From NCBI GenBank assembly GCA_958430865.1, contig CAUDNR010000513.1, positions 73,846-120,157 of the forward strand: a DNA stretch of 46,312 bases, in the 5' to 3' direction. Shown here piece after piece: positions 21,351 to 32,241 of the stretch. The stretch is from Entrophospora sp. SA101. Its lineage: Eukaryota > Glomeromycota > Glomeromycetes > Entrophosporales > Entrophosporaceae. The stretch's first letter is position 1, and each line of letters begins with the position of its first letter. Position numbers and translations under genes: made by a program. The notes beneath the pieces are model-generated. The model saw only the letters and a list, made by a program, of their open reading frames with translations, ran no database searches and was not told the DNA's origin.

Positions 21351-23396
21351 ATGCAGTATCTTTCTGTACATTTCATTCTCCATGTCTGGATTCTGTATCA
21401 TTAATTATACAAAATTGGAATCAGATTACCTACAATGATTCAAAGTGTATTAATTTATATCTACTTTTTGTTGGTATGCCTGGCCTTATTATTTCAAGCT
21501 TGTATACAGCAAAATTTGACTATAGCATTAATGTTATCATTAAATTTTAAAAATTATAAAAAAAAAAATTAGTATTTAATAACAAATATAATATGTTAAT
21601 AAATTCTAATTGATGTAAATAGCATTTGGATGAATTGTTGCCATCATGGTTTTAATTAATTTATGTATTTAAAAAAAAGTTAAATTTTACCCCATTAAAA
21701 ATTCTTCTAGACTAAACACACATGGATGTTTATTGTAAATATAACATTTAAGATTAATATTAAATGCACTCAATTTGTATACAATTTTTTGGAAGGTTTT
21801 CCAGATATGAGTAGTGAAAATAAAATAGCATTGTTGCAAAAGTTGTTGATAGTGATGGATTATATGGTGCCAATTTTTGATCATTTGTCCATGTAGCAAA
21901 TACATTATTTACAATATCCTATAAAAAAGCTCATTGAAGATAATAATAATTCTCATATTTCATTTATTGTTTGTTTCTGCAGATTCATTCTTGAAATAAT
22001 AGCTGGAGTCACATGAATAATTATTAGTGTTATATTTATTACAAATTGGTCATTTACCAGTTGGAGATGTGTGTGATGGCTTTAGTTAGATGAATTTGTA
22101 TATAATTTTAAGTTGTAATTTTTAATTTTTTAATTAACTGGACAAAAAGTTAGGTATTTACATATTTTTCTTTTCCTTCATATGAATATTTACATTTTGA
22201 ATTTTTTTTATATTATATGACACATGTTAATAAACCATCACAGGAACATAGGTGATTTTTGAAAATTATCACCATTGAAAATCTTGTACTAATTTCTAGG
22301 GTTCTGTATATAATATTACTATTACCCTTATAATGAATGAACCTACTTGGGTATAGTTTTAAAGACAAGTTCATTAAGGTTTGCTTTATTAATATAATGA
22401 CCATTTTCTTTCATTAATTAATGCATTTTGAAATGATGGACAATGCGCACATATGATTGATGAACTTCTTTAATATTTGGATCGTACCATTGATTCAGAA
22501 AAGCATTATGCGTTTAATTAGTTTAATTAATTAATTATTTGTTTATTACTAAAAATGCTAAAAAAATTTTTTACTATAATTATCATATGTGCTCTTTTTT
22601 TTGATCATTGATTTACTTTTAAGAAAAGCATATTGGAGAAAATTTTATATTATACTATATACTCAAATTAAATGCCCGCCTTTTGCTTTTGGCTGAATCA
22701 CTGTGTAATTGTGAACTACTGAGAAAGTAATGTTAGAAAATTTTTATCAGCTATCAATAGCCGATTAACCGTTCAAGGGATAGCAACAAGTAGCAAACAA
22801 CAATAATTTTTTGAGGATGATAATAAAGATTATAATCCAATTTTGTTTCATGAAAATATTCAAGTTATTCAAAAAAAAAAAAAAAAAAAAAAGGGAATGG
22901 CTGTCCTATTTATATGTTTTGAATTTAATAAAATAGACTATTGTCTTGGCCTGAATGATGTCATTTTTTGCTTTTTGCGATGCAATCCAAACCCAACTTA
23001 AAATAAATGAATTTTGTTCTTGCGTAGCAGAAGCTCACATTTCGTTCTCAGTTGTAAGCTTGTTATTGTAATAATTAGGAAAAAATCTTGCAAAGGTTTT
23101 TTAGGCATGGATTGGATTCTTAATTAACTTTTTAGTGCGAATCAAATAACTTACAAACTTGTTTATTAATATCGTTGCGCGAAATTTTCAATGTCACAAA
23201 GGAAAAAGTCCAAGTTCGTAAAATTATTGCAAATGTAGTAAGTAATACTGCGATATTAATAGAAACTAAAATAATAATACTTTGTTTGATATATTATTTG
23301 ATTTTAATTAAACTTTTGCGAAATTAATTACAATTATTAAATTCAAATTACATATATGAATTAAAAAATCATGTTTTTCAACATCAGTAACTTGTG
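21351..23396. other. No supported gene
   Basis: AT-rich. At about 21790-21930, minus strand, an open stretch reads DIVNNVFATWTNDQKLAPYN then PSLSTTFATMLFYFHYSYLE, which looks coding-like but has no start, end or recognised domain. A 21-A run ends near 22892. Confidence 0.35.
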
Positions 23397-24893
23397 TTAT
23401 TGAAACATTAAACTCATAAACTTGATTATTATACACGATAAATCTATTGCTTCGTAATCGAGAAACCCCAAGTCTTGATATTTTTTTAATAGTTCATCTA
23501 GTGCTTCATCTTTTTCCAATAAATTTCTTGCTGACAATCTCAATTTAAGAGGCTTGGGCCCTTTCCAATTGTTCATCAACAGATATAAAGTACCATCAAT
23601 ATCGACTTCATCGTCAAAAAAATGGACTCTTTCTGCAAAAACAAGAGTATCCAAATATTTTGGTAATGCTTGATTTAACACATTGAGTATTCTATTTCCA
23701 TTTAATGTATAATATTTATACGATTTGTCAAATACAACATGCTTCAAATAAGTACAGTTTGTGAATATTTCCATTAGTTGCTCATTTAAATCATTTCTAT
23801 AAATTATAGACAAATATTCCAATTTTTTACAATTTTCCCCGATTGACTGAAACAAATTTCTTAGTTTTTGTACATCAAGTGGATCGCCTTTAATTGCAAA
23901 ATTTCTAATATTTTTTCCATTCAATTTAACAAAGTCTGCCAAGTCTAATAGGAATGTTTGCCGAAAAATTTCAAATTGCACGCATTCTAAATTTGGAAAT
24001 GATGTGTATTTGAGAAATTTAACATTGTTAACAAGACTACCATTGATGATTAAATTCTTTAAATTTTGAAATGATGGTAATAATAAAGTATCTACATTAT
24101 TAACTCCATCACTTTCATAATAAACTATTGATCTCGAATGTTTTGATATTGCATTTAATAATTCATCTGATAAAACAATATAGCCAGAGCTGTCTGATTG
24201 AACATGTAATTCTATGATTTTATTTTGCATTCCAATTAGTTTAGCTAGATTATCATTATTGATTCTAAAATCATAGTCATCATCATCGTCATCGTCATCA
24301 TCATCTTCAATATATATATTTATTGTTAAAACTTCAATTTTTTTGCAAGTTTCCGCTAATCCATAAAATAACCCATCATCATCGAAAAATTCACATTCCA
24401 ATTCATATAGATTCTGAAAGCAGGTACTAAATCCAGGATAATCAGTCAACCATTCCAATTTTAAATCATATGTTGAAAACACTCTGATGGCTGTTGAATG
24501 ATCTAAAGTAAAAATTATTAGTCTTCTAAGTAAACATTCAAACTGTTTGTCATCGCAATCATTTATCAGTTCTTCAATATTTTTATCAGTCTCTGGAAAT
24601 AATAATTGAGTAGCAAATTTTGCGTAATTGTATAATAATGGTTTGTCTAATAACTGAAAATTCAATCTAATGCCATTTTTTTCTAGAAAACCTTTATCTT
24701 CTGCTAACAAACAATTGATTAATGTTTTGATGCTGCCTTTAGAACAGAATGGATCTCTCCACAACATCTGGATGTTGATATCGAACCATTTCTTATTAAC
24801 TAAAATGCACGAGTATAATGTTTTATGATCATCATCTTCAATATATTTAAATATTGGTATTAAAAGTTCTGTTGGTAGATTTATGATAAACAT
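23397..24893 (-). CDS. F-box domain protein with LRR-like C-terminal region
   Basis: 498 residues from ATG 24893; the longer frame upstream only has GTG. The N-terminus FIINLPTELLIPIFKYI...TLYSCILVNKKWF (residues 2-37) is an F-box, the Skp1-binding module of SCF ubiquitin ligases. The rest has repeated short hydrophobic segments (ECVQFEIF, KLEYLSII, YLKHVVFDKS) that resemble the degenerate leucine-rich repeats used for substrate binding. A run of about ten Asp around residue 205 comes from a GAT/GAC microsatellite in the exon. Large families of ~500-residue F-box proteins with this layout are typical of Rhizophagus-type fungi. It is intact and intronless. The substrate is unknown. Confidence 0.85.
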   Translation of the reverse strand: MFIINLPTELLIPIFKYIEDDDHKTLYSCILVNKKWFDINIQMLWRDPFCSKGSIKTLINCLLAEDKGFLEKNGIRLNFQLLDKPLLYNYAKFATQLLFPETDKNIEELINDCDDKQFECLLRRLIIFTLDHSTAIRVFSTYDLKLEWLTDYPGFSTCFQNLYELECEFFDDDGLFYGLAETCKKIEVLTINIYIEDDDDDDDDDDYDFRINNDNLAKLIGMQNKIIELHVQSDSSGYIVLSDELLNAISKHSRSIVYYESDGVNNVDTLLLPSFQNLKNLIINGSLVNNVKFLKYTSFPNLECVQFEIFRQTFLLDLADFVKLNGKNIRNFAIKGDPLDVQKLRNLFQSIGENCKKLEYLSIIYRNDLNEQLMEIFTNCTYLKHVVFDKSYKYYTLNGNRILNVLNQALPKYLDTLVFAERVHFFDDEVDIDGTLYLLMNNWKGPKPLKLRLSARNLLEKDEALDELLKKYQDLGFLDYEAIDLSCIIIKFMSLMFQ

Positions 24894-24920
24894 TTTATTT
24901 ATTTTTTTTTTGATATTCAC

Positions 24921-26735
24921 TTTGATAATTATAAATCAAAACCCATGCATGGACCTACTATAAATGGAACTGCCGATCAATAAAATTATATGGGGACGTG
25001 TCAGATTTATGTGACAACGCTTGGTAGAGTAAATTATGCAAATTATGCACCCTTTATTATGTTTTTATAATACATAACATTTCTAATGACTAACTGTTCC
25101 AAATTAAGATGACACGTTACATTTACGTTTATCTTATTATTACATAAATATTATTAATAATAATAAAGTTTCTTTTTTCTAGCACTCTTCTTCATGGAAT
25201 TTGTTCTTCCGCCACTCTCTCAAATAAAAATATTAAAAATATTGGTTATTTGTGGTTACATTTTGATTTTTCACCTCAATCCTTGATAAATATAAACAAT
25301 GTTAATTAATACAATATCAGTCAGATATTAACTTTAACAAAATATTAATATGGTTAGCTCGGTCTAAAGACACATTCAATAAAAATTTTTTAAAGGTTCC
25401 TTACTGCCAAATTTAGTGATGACGGTCAAAGGCTAGCCTAAAGTTAGCAATAATCATAGTGCTGTGAACATAGTAATAGTAAAATACATGTACTAAAAAA
25501 GAATAGAACTCTACAACAAACAATTTTTTTACATTACATTATAACTAGAGACCTATTCTATCAACTAATGAGGATATTTTTTTAAAAGGTAGGACAGAAA
25601 ACGACTTAAATTTTGCACAAAATTTTAGACCAACAAAGAAAGAGTCTGAGAGAAAATGAATAGTAGCTGTTTACATTATTTGGAAAATTTATCATTATCA
25701 GCCATTAATATCATTGTTACTAAGTGTTGATGTAATAAATATGCGAGAACAAAAAATTTGGTCATCCTTTATAACTTCACTACAAGCAAGTTGTTTATTT
25801 TTTTGTTTCTAACTGTCTCATTTTTTTTACTACTATTAATTTCCTCTTTATATTTTCGTTGACTTTTTCAAATACAAACCAACAACACATTGGTTAATTA
25901 TTTTAAATCAGTGAGTGAATGTGTGAAACATTCAGAAATAGCACTCAGTCTAATATAAGTATTCGGGGAATCAATGGTATGAAAGATTAATATGAGTTGT
26001 GATTACTTGTAAAAACTTGTGAATTAATAGTAGTGGATGAATAAGAAGTATAGAAGAGTACCAGTCTGAAAGCATTCGTGTTTGTTTGTATAGTTCATTC
26101 TCCTTATAACAGATCATTTGGCTTAGGAAAAATGTACATTATAGAAAGAAAATTATAGACAGTAATAATTTATATATTAATATAAGACACATAAATTGGG
26201 CTTAAATACTCAGTCACAAGATCTGTTATAGAGTAATAATTTATATATTAATATAGGACATATAAATTTGGCTTAAATTCTCAATTTATTATGGAACAAG
26301 ATCCATTATTATTATTATAGGTTTTCAGACATCTATTCACATTATTAATTACTCAAACATGTATTTATATCATTTTGTAGGTTTTGATGAATAGATGAAT
26401 TAAAATCATACTTCTAGCACATCTAGATGTTAGTGATTATAAGCTTTAATTCAATGGTCATCATAATAAATGTTTTAGTCAGATTCTTTATTTATTTGAG
26501 CTCTAAATATATATATATTCACCAAAACTCAAGCTGTCAAATTGATATAAATTTAATTTTTGATACTTTTGAAAATTCTTATTTTGTTAATTCACCCTTG
26601 AGATTAATAGCTTTGTTAAAAAGTAAACATATACAATGATGACTGGTCCATTTACAAGTTCCATAAAAATTGGATTAATGGCTACAAAGATCAACCTGAG
26701 TACCTTATATATGAAAAAGTTGTAGACATACTTGC
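24921..26735. other. Non-coding spacer with a truncated MITE and a ~72-bp duplication
   Basis: 25350-25629 is a 3'-truncated copy of the GGTTGGCTCGGTCTAAAGAC MITE. 26159-26309 has two tandem copies of a unit containing AGTAATAATTTATATATTAA, then ATAAATT-GGCTTAAAT-CTCA. No gene recognised. Confidence 0.5.
25350..25629. mobile_element. Truncated copy of the GGTTGGCTCGGTCTAAAGAC MITE
   Basis: Starts TATGGTTAGCTCGGTCTAAA and tracks the family copy at 4565-5015 with gaps until AAATTTTGCACAAAATTTTAG. The right terminal repeat is missing. Confidence 0.6.
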
Positions 26736-26749
26736 AAAAGTCTCTGCAC

Positions 26750-26855
26750 TTGCCGAAACCTCTTAATGACTATTGAAACTCTGATAAACAATTAGCATGT
26801 AACCTTCCAAAACTTTGCTGATTGATTTCTGGAGGAGTTTTGGCAAGCAATCATA
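26750..26855. mobile_element. 106-bp GAGTTTTGGCA-type MITE with 8-bp TSD
   Basis: Flanked by exact CTCTGCAC at 26742-26749 and 26856-26863. TTGCCGAAACCTC and GGAGTTTTGGCAAG are near its ends. The reverse complement matches the core of 8390-8590. Confidence 0.65.
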
Positions 26856-26990
26856 CTCTGCACTATTACTAATACCAGTCAGATGTCACAAAAAATCAAG
26901 AAAGAAAATACGTGATAATCAATCCCCTTGGAAGAGTCACTCTGTGAATTGATTTTCAGTGAAAAATGCTAATAATGATATCCTCCCCCA

Positions 26991-27700
26991 GGTCAAACTG
27001 TAGTCAAGTTCAACAGGGTCTTTTTCTCCTGCTGGTTTTGCCAAGCCCATTCCCTTGGCTGTGGTTTGCTAGATAGTAGATAAGGACATCAACAATTCTA
27101 AATTATCCATACTAGTACTAATTGGTAGGTGCATTATTGCCAATATGCCAACCCTTAGAGCCAAATCCTTTTCCTGAAGTTATGGATCAGTAAAACTGAA
27201 TTTGCTTATCTACTTTGTTTTACCAACTAGAGGCTTTCACCTTGGAGACCTGCTGCGGTTATCAGTATGACTAGGCGTGAGAATAAATCTTTCCCTTGGA
27301 TCATTGAGAATACACTGGACTCAACCATAAGCATCAAGCTCTTCCAGTAATGGCACCTTATCTCCGATTAATTCAATTCCAGGGTATCATCATAACTGTT
27401 AAAAAGAAAAGATAACTCTTCCCAGGGCTCCCACTGATGTCACCAAGTTTACTTGAGATTACTGTATTAATTATCCACATCCTTGTGCAGGAATATTAAC
27501 CTGCTTCCCTTTTGATAGGCTGGCAGCGAATCACCTTTTAAAATGGAATTACCCTATCTCTTAGGATCAACTAGCCCACGTCCAACTGCTGTTCACATGG
27601 AACCTTTCTTCACTTCAGTCTTCAAAGTTCTCATTTAATATTTGCTACTACCACCAAGATCTGCACTAAAGGTTGTTTGACCCAAAATCACTTTCAGGGC
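26991..27700 (-). pseudogene. Degenerate, internally deleted nuclear large-subunit (25S/28S) rRNA
   Basis: Read on the minus strand, highly conserved LSU rRNA blocks appear in the correct order: GCAGATCTTGGTGGTAGTAG, GAACTTTGAAGACTGAAGTG, AACAGCAGTTGGACGTGGG, GATCCTAAGAGAT, AGAGTTATCTTTTCT, ACTGATAACCGCAGCAGGTC, TCTCCAAGGTGAA, ATCTACTATCTAGC, GGGCTTGGC and GACCCTGTTGAACTTGACT. Differences from canonical LSU are mostly G-to-A and C-to-T. Several conserved segments are gone, including the CTCTTAAGGTAGCC region between the GGCTCTAAGGGTTGG and TGTCCTTATC blocks, so it cannot be a working rRNA. Identification rests on recalled eukaryotic LSU sequence. Similarity ends near 26991 and 27700. Confidence 0.9.
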
Positions 27701-27718
27701 TTCTTAGCAAACCTAGTG

Positions 27719-27768
27719 GGTATAACCTAATGACATATCATAATTATGATATGTCATTAGGTTATACC
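27719..27768. repeat. 50-bp perfect palindrome
   Basis: GGTATAACCTAATGACATAT then CATAA is followed with no spacer by its exact reverse complement ending GGTTATACC. It lies just outside the LSU rRNA relic. Confidence 0.9.
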
Positions 27769-28263
27769 ATTGCAAAGTACAATGGGTTTGCATTTGCATC
27801 ATACTTCAAAGTATGATGAGTTTGCATTTGCGTCTTACTTTTCATAGGTTATGGCATAGGTTATCCCCACCAACCAGACCCTTTGGTTATGGCTGATTTG
27901 AGTTTGATTCATAATTTTAAGTGCTTGTCTGGATTTTTTATTTTTTTCCATAAATTTAAACCACTGCATTGACTTTGATTCCTGCTTTGGGTCCCAATTT
28001 GAATTATGATTGGTTTATGAATTTGTCATCATATTTTAGCTCCACTTTGGACTATGATTGGTTTATGGATTCATTGTAATTTTTGAGACCATTATAATGG
28101 AGCATTAGTGGCGACATTAAGGGTGGAGTGATCATCATATCAAAAATCAGTTATACAAAATGACTAAAACAATTTTATGTTACATGATTTTATTTTGCAA
28201 TTTAATAAAGTTATTTATAACAGATAACAAAGTGTTTAAGTACTTCATGACTGTTAGTATTAG
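27769..28263. other. Unrecognised spacer before the assembly gap
   Basis: Contains small imperfect repeats (TTTGCATTTGC-TC, TATGATTGGTTTATGRATT). No gene or further rRNA block recognised. Confidence 0.4.
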
Positions 28264-29263
28264 NNNNNNNNNNNNNNNNNNNNNNNNNNNNNNNNNNNNN
28301 NNNNNNNNNNNNNNNNNNNNNNNNNNNNNNNNNNNNNNNNNNNNNNNNNNNNNNNNNNNNNNNNNNNNNNNNNNNNNNNNNNNNNNNNNNNNNNNNNNNN
28401 NNNNNNNNNNNNNNNNNNNNNNNNNNNNNNNNNNNNNNNNNNNNNNNNNNNNNNNNNNNNNNNNNNNNNNNNNNNNNNNNNNNNNNNNNNNNNNNNNNNN
28501 NNNNNNNNNNNNNNNNNNNNNNNNNNNNNNNNNNNNNNNNNNNNNNNNNNNNNNNNNNNNNNNNNNNNNNNNNNNNNNNNNNNNNNNNNNNNNNNNNNNN
28601 NNNNNNNNNNNNNNNNNNNNNNNNNNNNNNNNNNNNNNNNNNNNNNNNNNNNNNNNNNNNNNNNNNNNNNNNNNNNNNNNNNNNNNNNNNNNNNNNNNNN
28701 NNNNNNNNNNNNNNNNNNNNNNNNNNNNNNNNNNNNNNNNNNNNNNNNNNNNNNNNNNNNNNNNNNNNNNNNNNNNNNNNNNNNNNNNNNNNNNNNNNNN
28801 NNNNNNNNNNNNNNNNNNNNNNNNNNNNNNNNNNNNNNNNNNNNNNNNNNNNNNNNNNNNNNNNNNNNNNNNNNNNNNNNNNNNNNNNNNNNNNNNNNNN
28901 NNNNNNNNNNNNNNNNNNNNNNNNNNNNNNNNNNNNNNNNNNNNNNNNNNNNNNNNNNNNNNNNNNNNNNNNNNNNNNNNNNNNNNNNNNNNNNNNNNNN
29001 NNNNNNNNNNNNNNNNNNNNNNNNNNNNNNNNNNNNNNNNNNNNNNNNNNNNNNNNNNNNNNNNNNNNNNNNNNNNNNNNNNNNNNNNNNNNNNNNNNNN
29101 NNNNNNNNNNNNNNNNNNNNNNNNNNNNNNNNNNNNNNNNNNNNNNNNNNNNNNNNNNNNNNNNNNNNNNNNNNNNNNNNNNNNNNNNNNNNNNNNNNNN
29201 NNNNNNNNNNNNNNNNNNNNNNNNNNNNNNNNNNNNNNNNNNNNNNNNNNNNNNNNNNNNNNN
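28264..29263. other. Assembly gap of exactly 1000 N
   Basis: A run of N of round length, so its true size is probably unknown. ORFs crossing it are artefacts. Confidence 0.99.
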
Positions 29264-29449
29264 ACAATAAAAAATGGGGTATGTAGATCGCGTGCAAATT
29301 ACTTTAAAAAGGTATCCGGCCTACAATTCTCCATTTTTTTTATTAAGCAAACAGGGTCTAATATTTTTGCCAATTATAATCTTTATGTTATAGATCAATA
29401 TTGTGTAGAAAAATTTTTTTTGGTTATATGAGGTCGAAACCCTTTTTTG

Positions 29450-30166
29450 CTAGAAAAGCTCCCATATCTGGTCATCTCCTGGTATATCCTTCTCCTTTTC
29501 TATTAGCGCTAGTGATACTTTGTTTCTCTGAGGTACTAATAAAAAAGAGTTTCCCATAGGGGGATTTTTTAATCCAGCTTGAATTGCTAACACTATGACG
29601 GTAGATTGGTATATCCCCTCATTTAATGATTTTGCAAATTCAGATTCAAATGCTGGGTTACTCCAAACGTCTTTCAACCCACTAAAAATTTCATTTACTA
29701 TCTGCTTGATATCTTCTTCTCGTTCTTTCCATCTACCATCATGCTTCAGTTTATCCCAACTTGTAATGTTCTCCCGGGTAATGAAATTTGATACAAATTC
29801 TCCACACATTTTTTTAACCATTGGTATGGGTTCGGGCATCATATTATGAGCCAGTTTCTAAAAAAAGAATCCATAAATAGTATCATATAGCATTAATAGC
29901 AAATGTAAAAAATCGGAACCTCATAAGATTATGCGTACCATGAATCCTTTTTTTAAGCCTTCAGATAATTTCTCCACAATATCCAAGTTATCGCTAATAA
30001 CCTGGCTAGCCAAGGGATCTTTCCAGGATAATTCGTCAACAAATATCTTATCTACACTATAATACAACCCTTGATAGAGTGGGGTTGTATCTCTATTAAG
30101 TTTGGCTTTCAGCTTTTCTATATTATCCTTAATTTGATTTAAGTTAAGAGGCTTCTCTCTATTCAT
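29450..30166 (-). CDS. Two-exon protein of unknown function, probably 3'-truncated
   Basis: Exon 1 is 30166-29939 (MNREKPLNLNQIKDNIEKLK...EGLKKGFM) and exon 2 is 29857-29450 (KLAHNMMPEPIPMVKKMCGE...). An 81-nt GT/AG intron in phase 0 joins them to give 211 residues. The segment AFESEFAKSLNEGIYQSTVI then VLAIQAGLKNPPMGNSFLL recalls a family abundant in Rhizophagus genomes in which SLNEGTY...VIVPAIRASLKNLP is followed by a GRRPDI motif possibly belonging to a PD-(D/E)XK-like fold; that comparison is from memory. Here the end IPGDDQIWELF becomes RR-stop-PDMG in the +1 frame, so a frameshift just before that motif probably shortened the protein. The ATG has an in-frame upstream stop. It may be a pseudogene. 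Confidence 0.55.
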
Positions 30167-32241
30167 TTTAACGACACCAAGATCATGAAGACTACAGACC
30201 CCTCAAAAGCAATTTCAAACTAAAATAAAAAAATAATGTATTAGTTCTCAGTTATATCAAAAACACATCATGGAAAAATACATATAATATCAGTACATAT
30301 ATATGCAAAGTTATCATTTTTGTGTGGCCATCATGCAAAGAAACTCTGTGTGGTACTAAATAAATACATTTTAAGGACCAGCCCATACAGCATAATACCC
30401 ATGCAGGCAATAAAATTTTCTCACCAATTGGTTAGTAGGATGAACTACAATACTGAATAACAGTCTATAGCTTAAACATCCCTCCAATGTGAACAAGTAT
30501 AAAATTCAATGTGCGAAATGTGCAGGTGTAACATCATACATTAGTAGTTTTCTGCAGATAGTTTCTAAATTTGTAGAAATCTGCTTAGTTACACACTGAA
30601 ATTTATACACTGTCGATCATATTGTAAAAAGGGGTGCTATCTTTCAAGGCTTTAACAGTAATACATATGTAACTCGATAAGTCAGTCATGTGGGGGTAAG
30701 CTCATATGGCTGACTTATTGAGTAAACTGACTTATCAAATTAAATTGCCTAAATATTAAGAAAATGGGGTAAAAATTTTGGCTGACTTATTAAGTTTACA
30801 TATGTAGTAATAATGACACCTTGCATTAATGTGATGAGAAAGACCAATTGAAAAAAGCACAAAGCACCAACATGTTAAAGACTATAGTAATTGGGTGTGG
30901 TTGAGCATTTGAATGATGAATGCCTTTATTGTTAGTGGATCTCATTTATTTCTGTTTTTAACATAATATTATTGTACTATTAAAAAATAGCTAGTAAAAA
31001 TAATAGGTTTTAAGGTGGTGCCCAGGATCCTTTTTTTATTTTGGAAGTATTGAATTTTATATAATCTTCAGAACCTATAATCTCTTGTGTAATTGTTATA
31101 TGTAACAGGTCTTTTTTTTTTGAAGAATATGAAAAAGAATATTCCCCATCAAGATATCTGCCGGAATTAAAAATTTGGTTGCAATTAGGTTGCAACCACC
31201 ATCAAAAGTTGTAACTGGTATACTTAATCATCACTAAGATTACTAAATGGGACATTTAATTTTTCATAATCAAGTTCTCTAATAATGAACATTTCAAATT
31301 TGATGATTCAAATGATAAAATCAAATTACAACCATTATAAAGAATTTCAACAATAAGTTAGCAAATCTTGGGACTATATGAATTTCTAAATATTTAAAAA
31401 GTCACTGTAAGTTCTTGGATCAAATTCTTATAAGCCTACCAAAAAATAGTCAATAGTTTCAAATCATAATCACAAATTTACCAGAAATATGGATGCCCAG
31501 ATTTAACATTCATTATCAGGTAGGTCCTATGTAATCACTGGCAGAAATAAACAAACTTATTTTTTTGCAACTTTATATTATAATCATGTGACACAATCAG
31601 CTTATTGTTTAATAATAAGAATAAATCTACCATGCCTCTAAAGTTGGTATTTGCAACTGATTTGAAATTCTGCAACCAGTCACGACCTAGATTGAAACAT
31701 CCCAAATTGCAATTTCTTAGTTGCAGACACCAACTTTACACGCCTCAATAATTCTTGTTTTAAATATAGCTATTTTGCTACCTTTTGATCCATGATAGTT
31801 TATTAACCTGTTAAAATTAATATCATAAATTTCCCTCTATTATTATATGTAACAATTACTGTTGGTTTTTTCTGGATATAAATAAACAGTAGAAATAAAT
31901 AAAATCAATAGCTACCATTGTGGTTATTAAAGAAATAAATTTACATTTAATAATATCATTCTTCTGGGACACATTCTAATTATCTTATATATTTAAATGT
32001 ATGAATTTTATACCCACAATCCAGGACCACTCATTAAATAACAGAAAACTGACAAAATTAACAGCTCATGTTTTTGTAAGTAAATATAGTTTGATATAAA
32101 ATTTTTTTATATAACATAATAAATGCATGATTTTCTATGGATGCAAAAAATTGGTTTACTATTATAACTATGAAATTTAAAAAAATTTGCTCAGATTGGC
32201 ACTAATTAAATCCTTTCCTTAACTGGTGGATCATGATTTAA
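30167..32241. other. No intact gene
   Basis: Contains the foldback at 30662-30806. At 31010-31195, minus strand, a 61-codon frame ends EDYIKFNTSKIKKGSWAPP; it looks coding-like but has no start context or recognised domain. Confidence 0.35.
30662..30806. mobile_element. Foldback element sharing the ACTCGATAAGTCAG core
   Basis: Termini TACATATGTAACTCGATAAG and CTTATTAAGTTTACATATGT are inverted repeats, with internal GGCTGACTTATTGAG and CTGACTTATCAAAT. The family relationship to 7144-7244 rests on the shared core. Confidence 0.6.

Noticed and set aside
28160..29431. Long ORFs across the N run
   Set aside because: They are translated from 1000 N and carry no real sequence.
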